64,000 nucleotides of DNA from Alphaproteobacteria bacterium (GCA_018821435.1 JAHJME010000015.1:62001-126000); one strand, 5' to 3'. Positions 43,094 through 53,215 are shown, counted from the stretch's first letter. Notes: generated by a model not told the origin, from the sequence alone. Translations and numbers: made by a program.

Positions 43094-45262
43094 ATGCGTT
43101 TCCTGTGGCTGACCGCGCCCTTTGTCCTGGCCGCCTCGTCCGCGCTGGCGGCGTCCGAGACGCCAAAGCCCAAGCCCGAGGCGGGGAAACAGGTCGAGGA
43201 AGTGACCGTCACCGGCCAGTCCCGGCAGGGCCTGCGCACCGAGGTCGACCGGCGCAGCTACGGCATCAGCGGCGACCTGCAGACGACCACCGGCTCGATC
43301 GGCGACGCTCTGCGCAACGTGCCCTCGCTCAGCGTCGACGTGCAGGGCAACGTCGCGCTCCGGGGCGACAGCAACGTCACCATCATGGTCGATGGCCAAC
43401 CGTCCGGACAGTTCCGCGGCGAAGGCCGGGCGGCGGCGTTGCAGAACCTGCCCGCCGACCAGTTCGAGCGCGTCGAGGTGATCACCACGCCGTCGGCCGA
43501 GTTCCGGCCCGACGGCGCCGGGATCATCAACCTGATCAGCAAGAAGGCCCGCAAGCCCGGCTACTCGGGCTCGCTGCGCGCCACCTACGGCAGCGAGGGC
43601 CGCGACACCGCTGGGGTCAGCGGCAGCTACAATTCCGGCAAGCTCACGCTCTCGGGCGACGCCAGCCTCCGCCGCGACCCGCAGAAGTTCCAGACGGTGG
43701 AAACCCGGTCGGGCCTGAACCCGGCCGCTGGCGTGACCGACAGCCGAAACCTCGCCCAGTTTCGCGGTCACGGCCGGATCGTGACCGGCCGGCTGGCGGC
43801 GGACTACGACCTGGATCCCAAAACGCGCGTCAGCGCCGAGGTGCGCGGCAACCGGATGGCGATCCGCAACGGCCAGTTCGAGCAGGAGGTCGGGCGCGAC
43901 GGCTCCGGCGCGGTGACCCGGCTCTACGACCGCGTAGGCCGTCTGAACTTCGCCCGGTCCAACGAAGCGGCGACGGCCAGCTATCGCCGCAAGTTCGCCA
44001 GCGACAACGACCTGACGGTGAGCCTGCGCCTGGAGCGGACCGAGGTGGAAAACCGCAACAGCGCCGGCCTGATCACCCGCCTGCCGACGGCGGGCGTCTC
44101 CCACGAGTTCCTGCCGCTGGACGCCCGCGAGGACGAACTGGCGCTGAAGGCCGACTACGTCCGGCCGTTCGCCGACGGCGGCAAGCTGAAGGCCGGGGTG
44201 GAACTGGGCCTGCTGGACTACGACTTCGATTTCAGTGCCCTGCGCGGCGCGGACCCCCGGGCGCTGGCCGTCGTGCCCGCCCTCGACAACAGCTTCCGAT
44301 ACGACCTCGTCAGCCCGAGCGGCTATGTCACGGTGGAGCGGCCGTTCGGCAAGCTGACAGCCCTGGCCGGCCTTCGGTTGCAGTCGGTGGACATCGACCT
44401 GGTCCAGCGGACGACAGGCGAGACCGGCGGCCAGAACCGCCTCAACGCCTATCCCAGCCTGCACCTGGGCTATCGGCTCAGCGACGAACAGCAGCTGACC
44501 CTGGCCTACAGCCGGCGCATCACCCGGTCGAACCCGGACGAGCTCAACCCGCTGCGGATCTACATCGACGCGTCGAACATCCGGGTGGGCAATCCCGACC
44601 TGAAGCCGGTGAGGATCGATGCGTTCGAGGCGGCCTGGCAGCTGCGGAAGGGGTCGACCTACTACCTCGCCACCGTCTTCTACCGCGCCAGCCAGGATGT
44701 CCCCAGCGACGTGTTCACCGACCTGGGCGGCGGCGTCCTGCTGCGCAGCCGCGAGAACCTGGGAGAGCGGAAGGCCGGCGGACTGGAGCTGGTGGCCAAC
44801 GGCAAGATCACCCCCAAGCTCACCTACAACGTCAGCGGCAATGTCGCCTGGAACCAGATCGACGCCGGCAACCTCGGGTTCGCGGGCAAGCGCTCGGACG
44901 TCGCCCTGAGCGGGCGCGGGACATTGAACTGGCAGGTGACGCCGAAGGATTTCCTGCAGGCCAGCGGCAACGTCGTGGGAGACCAGCTGACGCCCCAGGG
45001 GCGTGTCGAGGCGTTCGGCTTCCTCAACCTGGGCTACCGGCACAAGTTCACCGACGATCTCTCGCTGGTGGTGACCGCCCAGGACGTGCTGAAGACGTCG
45101 CCCTTCGTGATCGTGGTCGACACGCCGGATCTGCGCGTTCGGCGGCGCAGCGAGGCGAACATCCAGGCGGTCTTCATCGGCTTCACCTGGGCGTTCGGGG
45201 GCCAGGGAAAACGGCCGAAGGACCCCGGCTTCGACTTCGGCGGCGGCCCGCCGGGCAGCTGA
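43094..45262 (+). CDS. TonB-dependent outer-membrane receptor, paralogue
   Basis: 722 residues from ATG 43094 (GGGGGTGA upstream; an in-frame GTG at 43085 is an alternative). The signal peptide (MRFLWLTAPFVLAASSALA) precedes the plug with SIGDALRNVPSLSVDVQGNVALRGDSNVTIMVDGQPSG and VEVITTPSAEFRPDGAGIINLISKKARKPG. It then has the same barrel blocks as its neighbour (YPSLHLGYRLSDEQQLTLAYSRRITRS, NPDLKPVRIDAFEAAWQLRKGS, LGYRHKFTDDLSLVV). The two receptors are clear tandem duplicates with diverged loops. Two palindromes lie just before this gene. Import of a chelate or glycan is assumed from the family; the substrate is unknown. Confidence 0.92.
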   Translation: MRFLWLTAPFVLAASSALAASETPKPKPEAGKQVEEVTVTGQSRQGLRTEVDRRSYGISGDLQTTTGSIGDALRNVPSLSVDVQGNVALRGDSNVTIMVDGQPSGQFRGEGRAAALQNLPADQFERVEVITTPSAEFRPDGAGIINLISKKARKPGYSGSLRATYGSEGRDTAGVSGSYNSGKLTLSGDASLRRDPQKFQTVETRSGLNPAAGVTDSRNLAQFRGHGRIVTGRLAADYDLDPKTRVSAEVRGNRMAIRNGQFEQEVGRDGSGAVTRLYDRVGRLNFARSNEAATASYRRKFASDNDLTVSLRLERTEVENRNSAGLITRLPTAGVSHEFLPLDAREDELALKADYVRPFADGGKLKAGVELGLLDYDFDFSALRGADPRALAVVPALDNSFRYDLVSPSGYVTVERPFGKLTALAGLRLQSVDIDLVQRTTGETGGQNRLNAYPSLHLGYRLSDEQQLTLAYSRRITRSNPDELNPLRIYIDASNIRVGNPDLKPVRIDAFEAAWQLRKGSTYYLATVFYRASQDVPSDVFTDLGGGVLLRSRENLGERKAGGLELVANGKITPKLTYNVSGNVAWNQIDAGNLGFAGKRSDVALSGRGTLNWQVTPKDFLQASGNVVGDQLTPQGRVEAFGFLNLGYRHKFTDDLSLVVTAQDVLKTSPFVIVVDTPDLRVRRRSEANIQAVFIGFTWAFGGQGKRPKDPGFDFGGGPPGS

Positions 45263-45304
45263 AATCGGACTCGGTCGGCTTGACTCGGGGGTTTCGCGGT
45301 TCCA

Positions 45305-45319
45305 GAACAAAGATGGAAC
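45305..45319 (+). promoter_or_regulatory. SOS (LexA) box GAAC-N7-GAAC
   Basis: GAAC-AAAGATG-GAAC at 45305-45319 is the direct-repeat operator used by alphaproteobacterial LexA (GTTC-N7-GTTC read on the other strand). It lies 19 bases before the imuA ATG, with AGGAG in between, so LexA would block expression of the whole mutasome operon. Confidence 0.85.
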
Positions 45320-45337
45320 AAAAGGAGTCCCAATGCC

Positions 45338-46123
45338 ATGTCCGGTTTCCGCGCCACGCGGCTAGCCGCCCTGGCCGCGCAGATCGACGCCATCCAGACC
45401 GGCGGACGGGCCGACGTGGGCGTGCTGCCCTTCGGCGATGCACGCATCGACGCGTGCCTGCCTGGCGAAGGCCTGCCGCTGGGGCGATGGCACGAGATCA
45501 CCGGAGCGGGGCTGGAGGCCGAGACGTCTGCCGCGCCGGCCGCCTTCGCGGCCCTGACGGCGTCGCCGCTGGCCCGCAAGGGCGAGGCGGTCTGGGTGAT
45601 GCGCCGCGACGACCTCTGGGCGCCCGGACTGGCCGGGCTGGGCTTCCCGCCCGAGCGCCTGATCCAGGTCTGCGCCCGGGATGAGGCCGAGACCCTGGCG
45701 GTGATGGAGGACGCCCTGGCCACCGTCGGCGTCACCGCCGTCTTCGGCGAGGTCGAGGCCGTGGACCTGACCGCCGGCCGGCGCCTGCAACTGGCCTGCG
45801 AGAAGCGCGGCGCCACCGGCTTCGTCATCAAGCGCCGGCCCTTCGGCGGGACGGCCAAGGCCGAGGCGGCGGGCTCGGTGTCCGCCACCCGCTGGCGGAT
45901 CGCCTCGGCCCCCTCCGAGCCGCCGCTCGGCGAATTCGGCCTGGGGAGCCCACGCTTCCGCGTGACGCTCGAACGCTGCCGGGGCGGACGCCTCGGCGAA
46001 TGGATCCTCGAGGCCGATCGGGCCTATTCCTGGGAAGCCGCAGATGTCGCGCATCCTCTGCGCCTGGTCGCCGACCTGGGCGATCGCGAACTGGCGCCGG
46101 CGAGCGAACGACGCGCCGCCTGA
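45338..46123 (+). CDS. imuA: ImuA-like SOS mutagenesis protein
   Basis: 261 residues from ATG 45338 after AGGAG. Its N terminus (ATRLAALAAQIDAIQTGGRADVGVLPFGDARIDACLPGEGLPLGRWHEITG) and the GFVIKRRPFGGTAKAEA region match ImuA, a RecA/SulA-related protein lacking a full recombinase core. ImuA, with ImuB and the polymerase DnaE2, performs damage-induced translesion synthesis in Caulobacter and mycobacteria. It is placed under the SOS box and is the first gene of the imuA-imuB-dnaE2 operon. ImuB begins 80 bases before its stop, in another frame, so translation of the two is coupled. Confidence 0.9.
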   Translation: MSGFRATRLAALAAQIDAIQTGGRADVGVLPFGDARIDACLPGEGLPLGRWHEITGAGLEAETSAAPAAFAALTASPLARKGEAVWVMRRDDLWAPGLAGLGFPPERLIQVCARDEAETLAVMEDALATVGVTAVFGEVEAVDLTAGRRLQLACEKRGATGFVIKRRPFGGTAKAEAAGSVSATRWRIASAPSEPPLGEFGLGSPRFRVTLERCRGGRLGEWILEADRAYSWEAADVAHPLRLVADLGDRELAPASERRAA

Positions 46124-47576
46124 CGCGGCGCCGCTCGCGCTCATCGAGACCGTCCGCCAGGTGCGCCGCCTCTCCGCCGTCAGCGCCGAGGCCGCGAAGC
46201 TGGGCCTCTACGTCGGGCAGAAGGCCACCGACGCCATGGCGCTGGTCCCCGAACTGACCACCGCCGAGGCCGAACCCGAGGCCGACGCCGTGGCGCTGAC
46301 CGCGCTGGTGGACTGGTGCGTGCGCTTCTCGCCGGCCGTGGCGGCCGACCGTCCGGACGGCCTGTTCCTCGACATCTCCGGCGTGGCCCATCTGTTCGGC
46401 GGCGAGGCCGAACTGATGGCCGATTTCCGGGATCGGCTGGCGGCCAACGGCCTGACGTTCCGCCTGGCGCTGGCCGACACGCCGGGCGCCGCCTGGGCCC
46501 TGGCCCACTTCGGCCGCGACGGGACCATCGCCCCACCGAACGGCCAGGCCGAGCTGATGGCGCCCCTGCCCCCCGCCGCCTTGCGGCTGGAGCCCGAGGC
46601 CGCCGCCCAGATCGAGCGGCTGGGGCTGCGCCGCCTGGGCCAGCTGATGGACATTCCCCGCGCGCCGCTGGGCCGCCGGTTCGGGGCGCATACCCTGGAC
46701 CGACTGGACCAGGCCCTGGGCCGCTCGGCCGAGGCGCTGACCTTCCGCCGCCCGCCGACGCCGTGGATGGCGCGACTGGCCTTCTTCGAACCGATCAGCG
46801 CGCCCGAGGACATGGCGCGCGTCACCGAGGACGTCACCGCCAAGCTCTGCGCCCGGCTGGAGGCCGAGGGTCACGGCGGCCGGCGCTTCGAGATCGCCTT
46901 CCACCGGGTGGACGGCAAGGCCCTGTCCCTGGCCGTGGGCCTGTCGCTGGCCGGCCGCGACGCCCGCCGGATCGCCCGGCTGTTTCAGCCCAAGCTGGAG
47001 ACCGTCGACCCCGGCTTCGGCGTCGAGAGCGTCACGATCGCCGCCTATGCGGTCGAGCCGGTGGGCGGCCGCCAAATCCGCATCGACGCCAGGCTGAACG
47101 CCGCGGTGGAGGACGGTCTGGCCCCCCTGGTCGACCGCCTGGCCAACCGCCTGGGACCGACCGCGATCTGGCGCGCCGCGCCCGCCGAGAGCCACGTCCC
47201 CGAATTGGCCGTCAGCCGCGACCCGGCCCTGGGCGCGCCGGAGACCGAGGCCCGCCCCTGGGACCGCGAGGCGCCCCGCCCCGTCCGCCTGTTCCAACGG
47301 CCCGAGCCCCTGGAACAGGTGGTGGCGCTCATGCCCGACGACCCGCCGGTCCAGTTCCGCTGGCGCGGCCGCCTGCACCGCGTGCGGCGCGCCGAGGGCC
47401 CCGAACGCATCGGCGAGGAGTGGTGGAAGGCGGACATCGGCGACGTCTCCGTCGTCCACGTGCGCGACTACTACCGGGTGGAAGACGCCGAGGGCGGCCG
47501 CTTCTGGCTGTTCCGCGCCGGCCTCTACAATGGCGGCGAGCCGGCCCGCTGGTGGCTGCACGGCCTCTTCGCATGA
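46044..47576 (+). CDS. imuB: ImuB, Y-family polymerase-like mutasome subunit
   Basis: 510 residues, overlapping imuA by 80 bases. The N terminus begins at [20 protein letters not shown]; the Y-family palm is recognisable ([37 protein letters not shown]). The usual catalytic carboxylate triad is not intact in this family, and ImuB is regarded as a non-catalytic adaptor that binds the beta clamp and DnaE2. The C-terminal part has [15 protein letters not shown], which resembles a clamp-contact region, but this is only a suggestion. The stop overlaps the dnaE2 start (ATGA). Its job with ImuA is to bring DnaE2 to stalled forks. Confidence 0.92.
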   Translation: MSRILCAWSPTWAIANWRRRANDAPPDAAPLALIETVRQVRRLSAVSAEAAKLGLYVGQKATDAMALVPELTTAEAEPEADAVALTALVDWCVRFSPAVAADRPDGLFLDISGVAHLFGGEAELMADFRDRLAANGLTFRLALADTPGAAWALAHFGRDGTIAPPNGQAELMAPLPPAALRLEPEAAAQIERLGLRRLGQLMDIPRAPLGRRFGAHTLDRLDQALGRSAEALTFRRPPTPWMARLAFFEPISAPEDMARVTEDVTAKLCARLEAEGHGGRRFEIAFHRVDGKALSLAVGLSLAGRDARRIARLFQPKLETVDPGFGVESVTIAAYAVEPVGGRQIRIDARLNAAVEDGLAPLVDRLANRLGPTAIWRAAPAESHVPELAVSRDPALGAPETEARPWDREAPRPVRLFQRPEPLEQVVALMPDDPPVQFRWRGRLHRVRRAEGPERIGEEWWKADIGDVSVVHVRDYYRVEDAEGGRFWLFRAGLYNGGEPARWWLHGLFA

Positions 47577-50500
47577 CCCGCTACGCCGAACTCCAGACCA
47601 CGACGAACTTCTCGTTCCTGCGCGGCGCGTCGCATCCGGAGGACCTGGTCACCAGCGCGATGGCCCTAGGCATCGAAGCCATCGGTATCTGCGACCGCAA
47701 CAGCTTGGCCGGCGTGGTGCGGGCGTGGCGGCAGGTGAAAAGCCTGAAGGATCAGGGTGTCGCCACGCGCGCGCTCACCGGCTGCCGTCTCGATTTCGCC
47801 GATGGAACGCCGAGCCTGCTCGTCTATCCGACCGACCGCGAGGCCTACGGACGCCTCACCCGCTTGCTCACCGTCGGGCAACGGCGAGTCGAAAAGGGTG
47901 AGTGTGACCTTCACTGGCGCGATTTCCTTGATCATGCCGAAGGCCAGCTGGCGCTGGTCGTGCCCCCCGATCGCTTGGACGAGGCTTTTGAGCGCGACCT
48001 GAAACGTATCGCCGGCGAACTTCCCGACGTCTGGTTGGCGTCAGCCCGGCGCTATGCCGCGCGGGACTTGAAGCGGCTGGCCCAACTTGCGGCCCTGGCT
48101 CAGTCGAGCGGCGCGCCGATGGTGGCGACCAATGACGTCCTCTATCACCTCCCGCATCAGCGCCCGTTGCAGGATGTCCTCACCTGCATTCGGGAAACCT
48201 GCACGATTCACGAGGCGGGTTTGCGCCTGGAAGGCAACGCCGAACGTCACCTGAAGCCCCCGGAGGAGATGGCGCGGTTGTTCGCCAGGTTCCCGGGCGC
48301 CGTGGAGCGCAGCGCCGAGATCGCCGAGCGGGTCAGCTTCGATCTCGGCCAGCTACGTTACGAATATCCCGACGAACCGGTGCCACCGGGGAAAACGGCG
48401 ATCCAGCACCTTCGCGATCTCTCGTGGGCAGGCGCCAAGTGGCGCTATCCGGACGGCGTACCCGACAAGGTCACCAAGCTGGTCGCCCACGAACTGGACC
48501 TGATCGAGAAGCTCGATTTCCCGAACTATTTTCTTACGGTCCACGACATCGTCCACCACGCCCGTGAAAACCTGAAAATCCTCTGCCAGGGTCGTGGGTC
48601 TGCGGCCAATTCCTGTGTCTGCTTCTGCCTGGGCGTGACCTCGGTCGACCCGACCAAGAAGGGGCAGGATCTCCTGTTCTCCCGGTTCATTTCGGAGAAC
48701 CGCGGAGAGCCGCCGGACATCGACGTCGACTTCGAGCACGCCCGTCGCGAGGAGGTGATGCAGTACGTCTACGACCGGTATGGCCGTCACCGCGCGGCCA
48801 TCGTGGCGACCGTCATCCACTATCGCCCCCGCATGGCGATCCGTCAGGTCGGCAAGGCGCTGGGCTTGACTGAGGACGTGACAGCCGCGCTCGCAAACAC
48901 TGTTTGGGGGAGCTACGGCGACAATGTTCCCGACGAGCACATTCGCCAGACCGGCATCGACCCCGATGCTCCCGAGATTCGTCGCGCCACGGCTCTGGCC
49001 CAGCAACTGCTCACCTTCCCGCGCCACCTCTCGCAGCACGTCGGCGGCTATGTGCTGACCAAACGCCGGTTGGACGAGACGGTCCCTATCGGCAACGCGG
49101 CCATGAAGGATCGCACCTTCATCGAATGGGACAAGGACGACATCGACGCCCTCGGATTGATGAAGGTGGACGTCCTGGCGCTGGGGATGCTGACGGCGCT
49201 CAAGAAGAGCTTCGACCTCCTGCCCCCGTTGCCGAGCGGCCAATTCATCACCGACGTAGCTCACATCCCGCAGGAGGACGCAGACGTCTACGAGATGCTC
49301 TGTCACGCCGACTCCATCGGCGTTTTTCAAGTCGAGAGCCGCGCGCAGATGTCGATGTTGCCGCGCCTGCAGCCGCGTGAATTCTACGACCTGGTGATCG
49401 AGGTCGCGATCGTCCGGCCGGGTCCGATCCAGGGCGACATGGTGCACCCCTATCTCCGCCGGCGAGAGGGCAAGGAGCCGATCGTCTTGCCCGCACCATC
49501 CATCGAGCATGGTCCCGCGGATGAGCTGGCGAAGATCCTGGGCAAGACCAAGGGCGTGCCACTGTTCCAGGAACAGGCCATGCGCATCGCCATCGACGCG
49601 GCCAAGTTCACGCCGGACGAGGCGGACGGCTTGCGGCGGTCGATGGCGACCTTCCGCCACTACGGCAATGTCGGGGATTATGGGACGAAGTTCACCGAGG
49701 GGATGATCCGGCGCGGCTACGACCCGGACTTCGCCCAGCGCTGCTTCCACCAGATCGAGGGGTTCGGCTCTTATGGCTTCCCCGAGAGCCATGCGATCAG
49801 CTTCGCGATCCTCGTCTACGCCTCGGCCTGGGTGAAGCACCATCACCCCGACGCCTTCCTGGTCTCGCTGCTGAACAGTCAGCCGATGGGGTTCTACCAG
49901 CCGGCCCAGCTGGTCCGGGACGCCCAGGAGCACGGGGTGGAGGTGCGGCCGCCGGACGTGATGTTCAGCGACTGGGACTGCACGGTGGAGGAGAAGGACG
50001 ATCCTCGCGCCGACAAATACCGCCCGGTCCGCCTGGGGCTGCGGCAGATCAAGGGGTTCAAGGAGAAGGACGCCGAGGCGCTGATGGACGCCCGCAAGGC
50101 CGGCGCGAACAGCATCGAGTCCTTCGCCCGTCAGGCGCACCTGTCCCGCCGCGCGCTGGAGCTGCTGGCCGAGGCCGACGCCTTCCGCAGCCTGGGCTTC
50201 CCGCGCCGCGAGGCGCTATGGGCCGTGAAAGGGCTGTCCCCGGAGTGGGGGGCGGAGAAGCATGCGCCGCTGTTGCTGCGCCAGAGCCTGAAGGAGGCCC
50301 AGGTCCAGTTGCCGTTCATGAGCCAGCCGCAGCACGTGGCCGAGGACTACCGGACCACCAGCCTGTCGCTGAAGGACCATCCGGTACGTTTCTTCCGCGA
50401 GGAGCTGATCCGCCAGACGGTCATGCCCTGCTCGGTGCTGAAGACCATCCGCGATCGGCGGCGCATCTCGGTCGGCGGCCTGGTGCTGGTGCGTCAGCGG

Positions 50501-50788
50501 CCGGGCACCGCCAAGGGGGTGGTGTTCATGACCATCGAGGACGAGACTGGCATCGCCAACATCGTCATCTGGCGCGACGCCTTCGAGGCGCACCGACGGC
50601 TGGTGATGACCTCGGCCTTTCTGATCGTCCACGGCCAGGTCCAGAAGGAGGGCGAGGTGGTCCACGTGGTCGCCGAGCGCTTCACCGACCTCTCCGGCCG
50701 CCTGTCGGAACTGCGGGAGGATCAGGGCGAGATCGCCGTCCACTCCCGCGTCACCGGCCGCCTGATCCGCAGCCGCGACTTCCACTGA
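47573..50788 (+). CDS. dnaE2: Error-prone DNA polymerase III alpha subunit
   Basis: 1071 residues from ATG 47573, in the imuB stop; the open frame upstream is imuB shadow. An N-terminal PHP domain ([24 protein letters not shown]) is followed by the C-family polymerase core with [12 protein letters not shown] (PDIDVDF at 381-387, active-site Asp pair). Then [48 protein letters not shown] and [27 protein letters not shown]. The C-terminal OB-like segment ([32 protein letters not shown]) is shared with DnaE2. It lacks DnaE1-type C-terminal clamp and tau regions, as expected. Codon use appears looser in about 47700-49600 than at the 3' end. Confidence 0.96.
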   Translation: MTRYAELQTTTNFSFLRGASHPEDLVTSAMALGIEAIGICDRNSLAGVVRAWRQVKSLKDQGVATRALTGCRLDFADGTPSLLVYPTDREAYGRLTRLLTVGQRRVEKGECDLHWRDFLDHAEGQLALVVPPDRLDEAFERDLKRIAGELPDVWLASARRYAARDLKRLAQLAALAQSSGAPMVATNDVLYHLPHQRPLQDVLTCIRETCTIHEAGLRLEGNAERHLKPPEEMARLFARFPGAVERSAEIAERVSFDLGQLRYEYPDEPVPPGKTAIQHLRDLSWAGAKWRYPDGVPDKVTKLVAHELDLIEKLDFPNYFLTVHDIVHHARENLKILCQGRGSAANSCVCFCLGVTSVDPTKKGQDLLFSRFISENRGEPPDIDVDFEHARREEVMQYVYDRYGRHRAAIVATVIHYRPRMAIRQVGKALGLTEDVTAALANTVWGSYGDNVPDEHIRQTGIDPDAPEIRRATALAQQLLTFPRHLSQHVGGYVLTKRRLDETVPIGNAAMKDRTFIEWDKDDIDALGLMKVDVLALGMLTALKKSFDLLPPLPSGQFITDVAHIPQEDADVYEMLCHADSIGVFQVESRAQMSMLPRLQPREFYDLVIEVAIVRPGPIQGDMVHPYLRRREGKEPIVLPAPSIEHGPADELAKILGKTKGVPLFQEQAMRIAIDAAKFTPDEADGLRRSMATFRHYGNVGDYGTKFTEGMIRRGYDPDFAQRCFHQIEGFGSYGFPESHAISFAILVYASAWVKHHHPDAFLVSLLNSQPMGFYQPAQLVRDAQEHGVEVRPPDVMFSDWDCTVEEKDDPRADKYRPVRLGLRQIKGFKEKDAEALMDARKAGANSIESFARQAHLSRRALELLAEADAFRSLGFPRREALWAVKGLSPEWGAEKHAPLLLRQSLKEAQVQLPFMSQPQHVAEDYRTTSLSLKDHPVRFFREELIRQTVMPCSVLKTIRDRRRISVGGLVLVRQRPGTAKGVVFMTIEDETGIANIVIWRDAFEAHRRLVMTSAFLIVHGQVQKEGEVVHVVAERFTDLSGRLSELREDQGEIAVHSRVTGRLIRSRDFH

Positions 50789-50802
50789 GCCCGAACGACA
50801 AA

Positions 50803-50827
50803 CGCCGCCGTCACGAAGACGGCGGCG
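50803..50827. terminator. Stem-loop terminator candidate after dnaE2
   Basis: CGCCGCCGTC (50803-50812), loop ACGAA, GACGGCGGCG (50818-50827): a perfect 10-base stem 15 bases past the dnaE2 stop and before the convergent PEP-CTERM gene. No U-tract follows on either side, so it may function as a bidirectional stem. Confidence 0.65.
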
Positions 50828-50859
50828 CTGCGCGGTAGCCTAGGGGTGCTGTCGGGCGT

Positions 50860-51525
50860 CTAGGCGACCGCGGGGACGAGACGGCGGCGGCGCAGCATCG
50901 CGCCGGCCGTGCCGAAGCCCATGATCATCAACGCCCAGGTCGCCGGTTCCGGCACCGCGGCGCCGTTGAAGCTGACGTCGTCCAGAGTGAAGTCGTTGCC
51001 CTGCCAAGCGAGGTTGCGGTTGATCAGCTCGACATTCGCGCTGGTCGCCGAACCGGAATTCCAGGTGTAGCTGTACTGGGTCCACTGGCCGGTCGTGCTG
51101 GTGGCTTCGGCCACCGGCGACAGCCACGAGCCGTTGATGCGGCCCGCCAGTTGCGCCGGAGAGTCGGCGTGGGCCGAGGCCATCCAGAACGAGAAGGTGT
51201 AGTCGGAATTCTGGACCACGTTGAACGCGTTCTGACCCCAGACGACCGCGTTTTCCGTGCCCGAGCCGTTCACGACCATCATCAGGCCCTGGCCCGTGGT
51301 GTGGTCGCCGTACGAGCTGAACAGCGAATGGCCGTCGTGCGGGTTGTCATCGACGCCGTAGGTGCCTTCGCCCCAGAAGTTGCCGACCATGTAGGTGTAG
51401 TCGGAATAGAAGCTGGTGTTGCCGGCCTCGAAATCCCCGTTGGTCACGAGTTCGGCGGCGCCGGCGGCGGGGGCCACGGCCAGCGCGGCGGCGGTGGCGG
51501 CGAGGATCAGGCGAAGCTTGGTCAT
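50860..51525 (-). CDS. PEPxxWA-CTERM exported protein with galactose-binding-like N terminus
   Basis: 221 residues from CAT 51523-51525, chosen because it begins a signal peptide (MTKLRLILAATAAALAVAPAAGA); the frame is open upstream without such features. The mature protein begins AELVTNGDFEAGNTSFYSDYTYMVGNFWGEG, an NGxFExG domain like that of the 9584-10180 protein. It ends with FTLDDVSFNGAAVPEPATWALMIMGFGTAG plus RRRRL, a PEP-CTERM signal. Aromatic-rich and Asn/Gly-rich strands (YSYTWNSGSATSANVELINRN) fit a carbohydrate-binding surface. The gene is convergent with dnaE2 and unrelated to DNA repair. It may be a paralogue of 9584-10180. Confidence 0.9.
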   Translation of the reverse strand: MTKLRLILAATAAALAVAPAAGAAELVTNGDFEAGNTSFYSDYTYMVGNFWGEGTYGVDDNPHDGHSLFSSYGDHTTGQGLMMVVNGSGTENAVVWGQNAFNVVQNSDYTFSFWMASAHADSPAQLAGRINGSWLSPVAEATSTTGQWTQYSYTWNSGSATSANVELINRNLAWQGNDFTLDDVSFNGAAVPEPATWALMIMGFGTAGAMLRRRRLVPAVA

Positions 51526-51601
51526 GGCGTCTCTACGTGTCCCATCCCGGGCCGGATCAGCCCCTCTTCGACGAGACCGCGGCAAGTCGCGTGCCAAGCC
51601 G

Positions 51602-53161
51602 CTAGGACCCCGGGGTCGAGGGGGCCTGGGTGGGGCGGGGGATCCGCGGCGCGAGCGCCGCGATTACCATCTCGGGGTCCAGCGCGGTGATGATCGGAAA
51701 ATTTCCGTCGGCGGGATCGCGGTAGACGACCCAGAGCGCGGCGTCGCCGTCGCTATGGCCCGCCGGACCGAGCGCGAACGCCGTGGCGCCGCGCGCCCTG
51801 GCCCGCAGCGCGGCATGCAGCAGAAGGGCCTGCCGGCCGAGGTCGCTTCGGAAGTCCGGGAGCTGGAAGACGTCCCCCTTCAGCATCTTGCCTCGGGAGT
51901 AGGAGATGTCGCGGCTCGTCACGATAAAGGGCGAGCTCTCGCCCAGGGTCCAGACGCGGGCGGCGACGGGCCCGTACGCCGTGGGGGCCTCATAGACCAG
52001 CATCTGGAACAGCCGCTCGACGGTCGCACGGTTCGTCACCCAGTCGCGCCGGATCTTGAGATCCTGGGCGCGCACCGCCTTCGCGTCGACCGCCAGCAGG
52101 CCCTTCAGTTCGGCGGGCGTCGCCGTCGGCCGCAGGGCCTCGATGATCCAGAGCACGGAGGGCGTGACTTCGACCTTCCAGCGTTTTCGGGCCAGCACCC
52201 GCGCCCGCGCTTCCGCAAGTCGCCCGTCCGCGATCAGCAAGGCGACCTGACGATGATCCAGCAGTTCCTCGGCGATCTGCCGCCGTCCGCTGTCAAGGCT
52301 CACACCGACCACAGGATCCAGGGCCGCCAGCGCCTCGCCCGCCGCCACCTCCGACCGCACTGCATCGCCGGCCAGGGCATAAGCCAGCGCCCGCCCGGCG
52401 GCGCTCTCCGGTCCCGCGGCCGAGATGGCGTCGAATTGCTGCGCGTAGGCGTGGTAATCAGCCCTGAATGCGGCGGCCTGGGGGAAGTCCCCGACCAGCT
52501 CCGCACGCTGCGCCCACATCAGGACGACCTTCGGATCGAGCTTCGCCGCCGTTTCGAAATAGGCGCGCTTCGCCGGCGTGAGCGGGTCGGTCAAATCCGA
52601 GAAGGGGTAGGCCCAGGCGATGGCGCGCACGTCGAGCGGCGACGTCTCGGCAATCTGCAGGCCCACCGACTGCGCCTCTTCGTACCGGCCGAGGCCGGCC
52701 AGGGCGACCCCCTGCACGGCCAGCGCGGCGCGACCCAGACTGCGCTTGAAGCCCGGTTCGTCGGCGTAGCGCCCGGCCAGGGCCGGGGCGGCTTTCGCCT
52801 CATCCAGCGCGCCGGCGTAGTCCTTCAGCTCGATACGGTGGATCGACCGCGCAAGCGTGAGCTGGGCGCGGCGAATATCGTGGGTGGCCTGGGCGATCGC
52901 GATCGTACAGGCGTCCAGGCCGGCCTGGCCGTATGCCGGTTTCGGATTGTCGCCGGGAAACGGGATCAGCAGGCCCAGCACGCCCGCCGTGGCGGCGCCG
53001 ATCAGCGCCTCGGTAAACACCTGGGTCTGGGAGGGCGGCGCGATGCGGCCGTCGCAGAGGTAGTTGGGATCCTTGAACCGGTCGGTCGCGGGGGCCGCCA
53101 CGGCGCCCTCGCCCACCCCGGCCAACGCCACGGCGAACAGAAACAATCCAACAGCACGCAT
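51602..53161 (-). CDS. Hypothetical exported protein, possibly TPR-like
   Basis: 519 residues with a signal peptide (MRAVGLFLFAVALAGVGEGAVA, cut near AVA-APA). The middle of the protein (about 90-330) is helix-rich and Ala/Leu/Arg-dominated with paired-helix spacing (RRAQLTLARSIHRIELKDYAGALDEAKAAPALAGRYADE, GRAALAVQGVALAGLGRYEEAQSVGLQIAE), which resembles tetratricopeptide repeats without a confident consensus. A cysteine pair sits near the N terminus (YLCDGR and DACTIA). The C-terminal third has a different, mixed alpha/beta look (WTLGESSPFIVTSRDISYSRGKM, ATAFALGPAGHSDGDAALWVVYRDP). I do not recognise the family. It lies 55 bases from a response regulator on the same strand, upstream in its transcript. 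Confidence 0.75.
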   Translation of the reverse strand: MRAVGLFLFAVALAGVGEGAVAAPATDRFKDPNYLCDGRIAPPSQTQVFTEALIGAATAGVLGLLIPFPGDNPKPAYGQAGLDACTIAIAQATHDIRRAQLTLARSIHRIELKDYAGALDEAKAAPALAGRYADEPGFKRSLGRAALAVQGVALAGLGRYEEAQSVGLQIAETSPLDVRAIAWAYPFSDLTDPLTPAKRAYFETAAKLDPKVVLMWAQRAELVGDFPQAAAFRADYHAYAQQFDAISAAGPESAAGRALAYALAGDAVRSEVAAGEALAALDPVVGVSLDSGRRQIAEELLDHRQVALLIADGRLAEARARVLARKRWKVEVTPSVLWIIEALRPTATPAELKGLLAVDAKAVRAQDLKIRRDWVTNRATVERLFQMLVYEAPTAYGPVAARVWTLGESSPFIVTSRDISYSRGKMLKGDVFQLPDFRSDLGRQALLLHAALRARARGATAFALGPAGHSDGDAALWVVYRDPADGNFPIITALDPEMVIAALAPRIPRPTQAPSTPGS

Positions 53162-53215
53162 GCCCGATCCCCCACCGCAATCTGCCGGGAAATCAAGCTG
53201 TGCCGCAAGCCACGG

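Noticed and set aside
46316..47572. A long N-terminal extension of dnaE2
   Set aside because: It is the imuB gene read in another frame; DnaE2 begins naturally at 47573 with its PHP domain.
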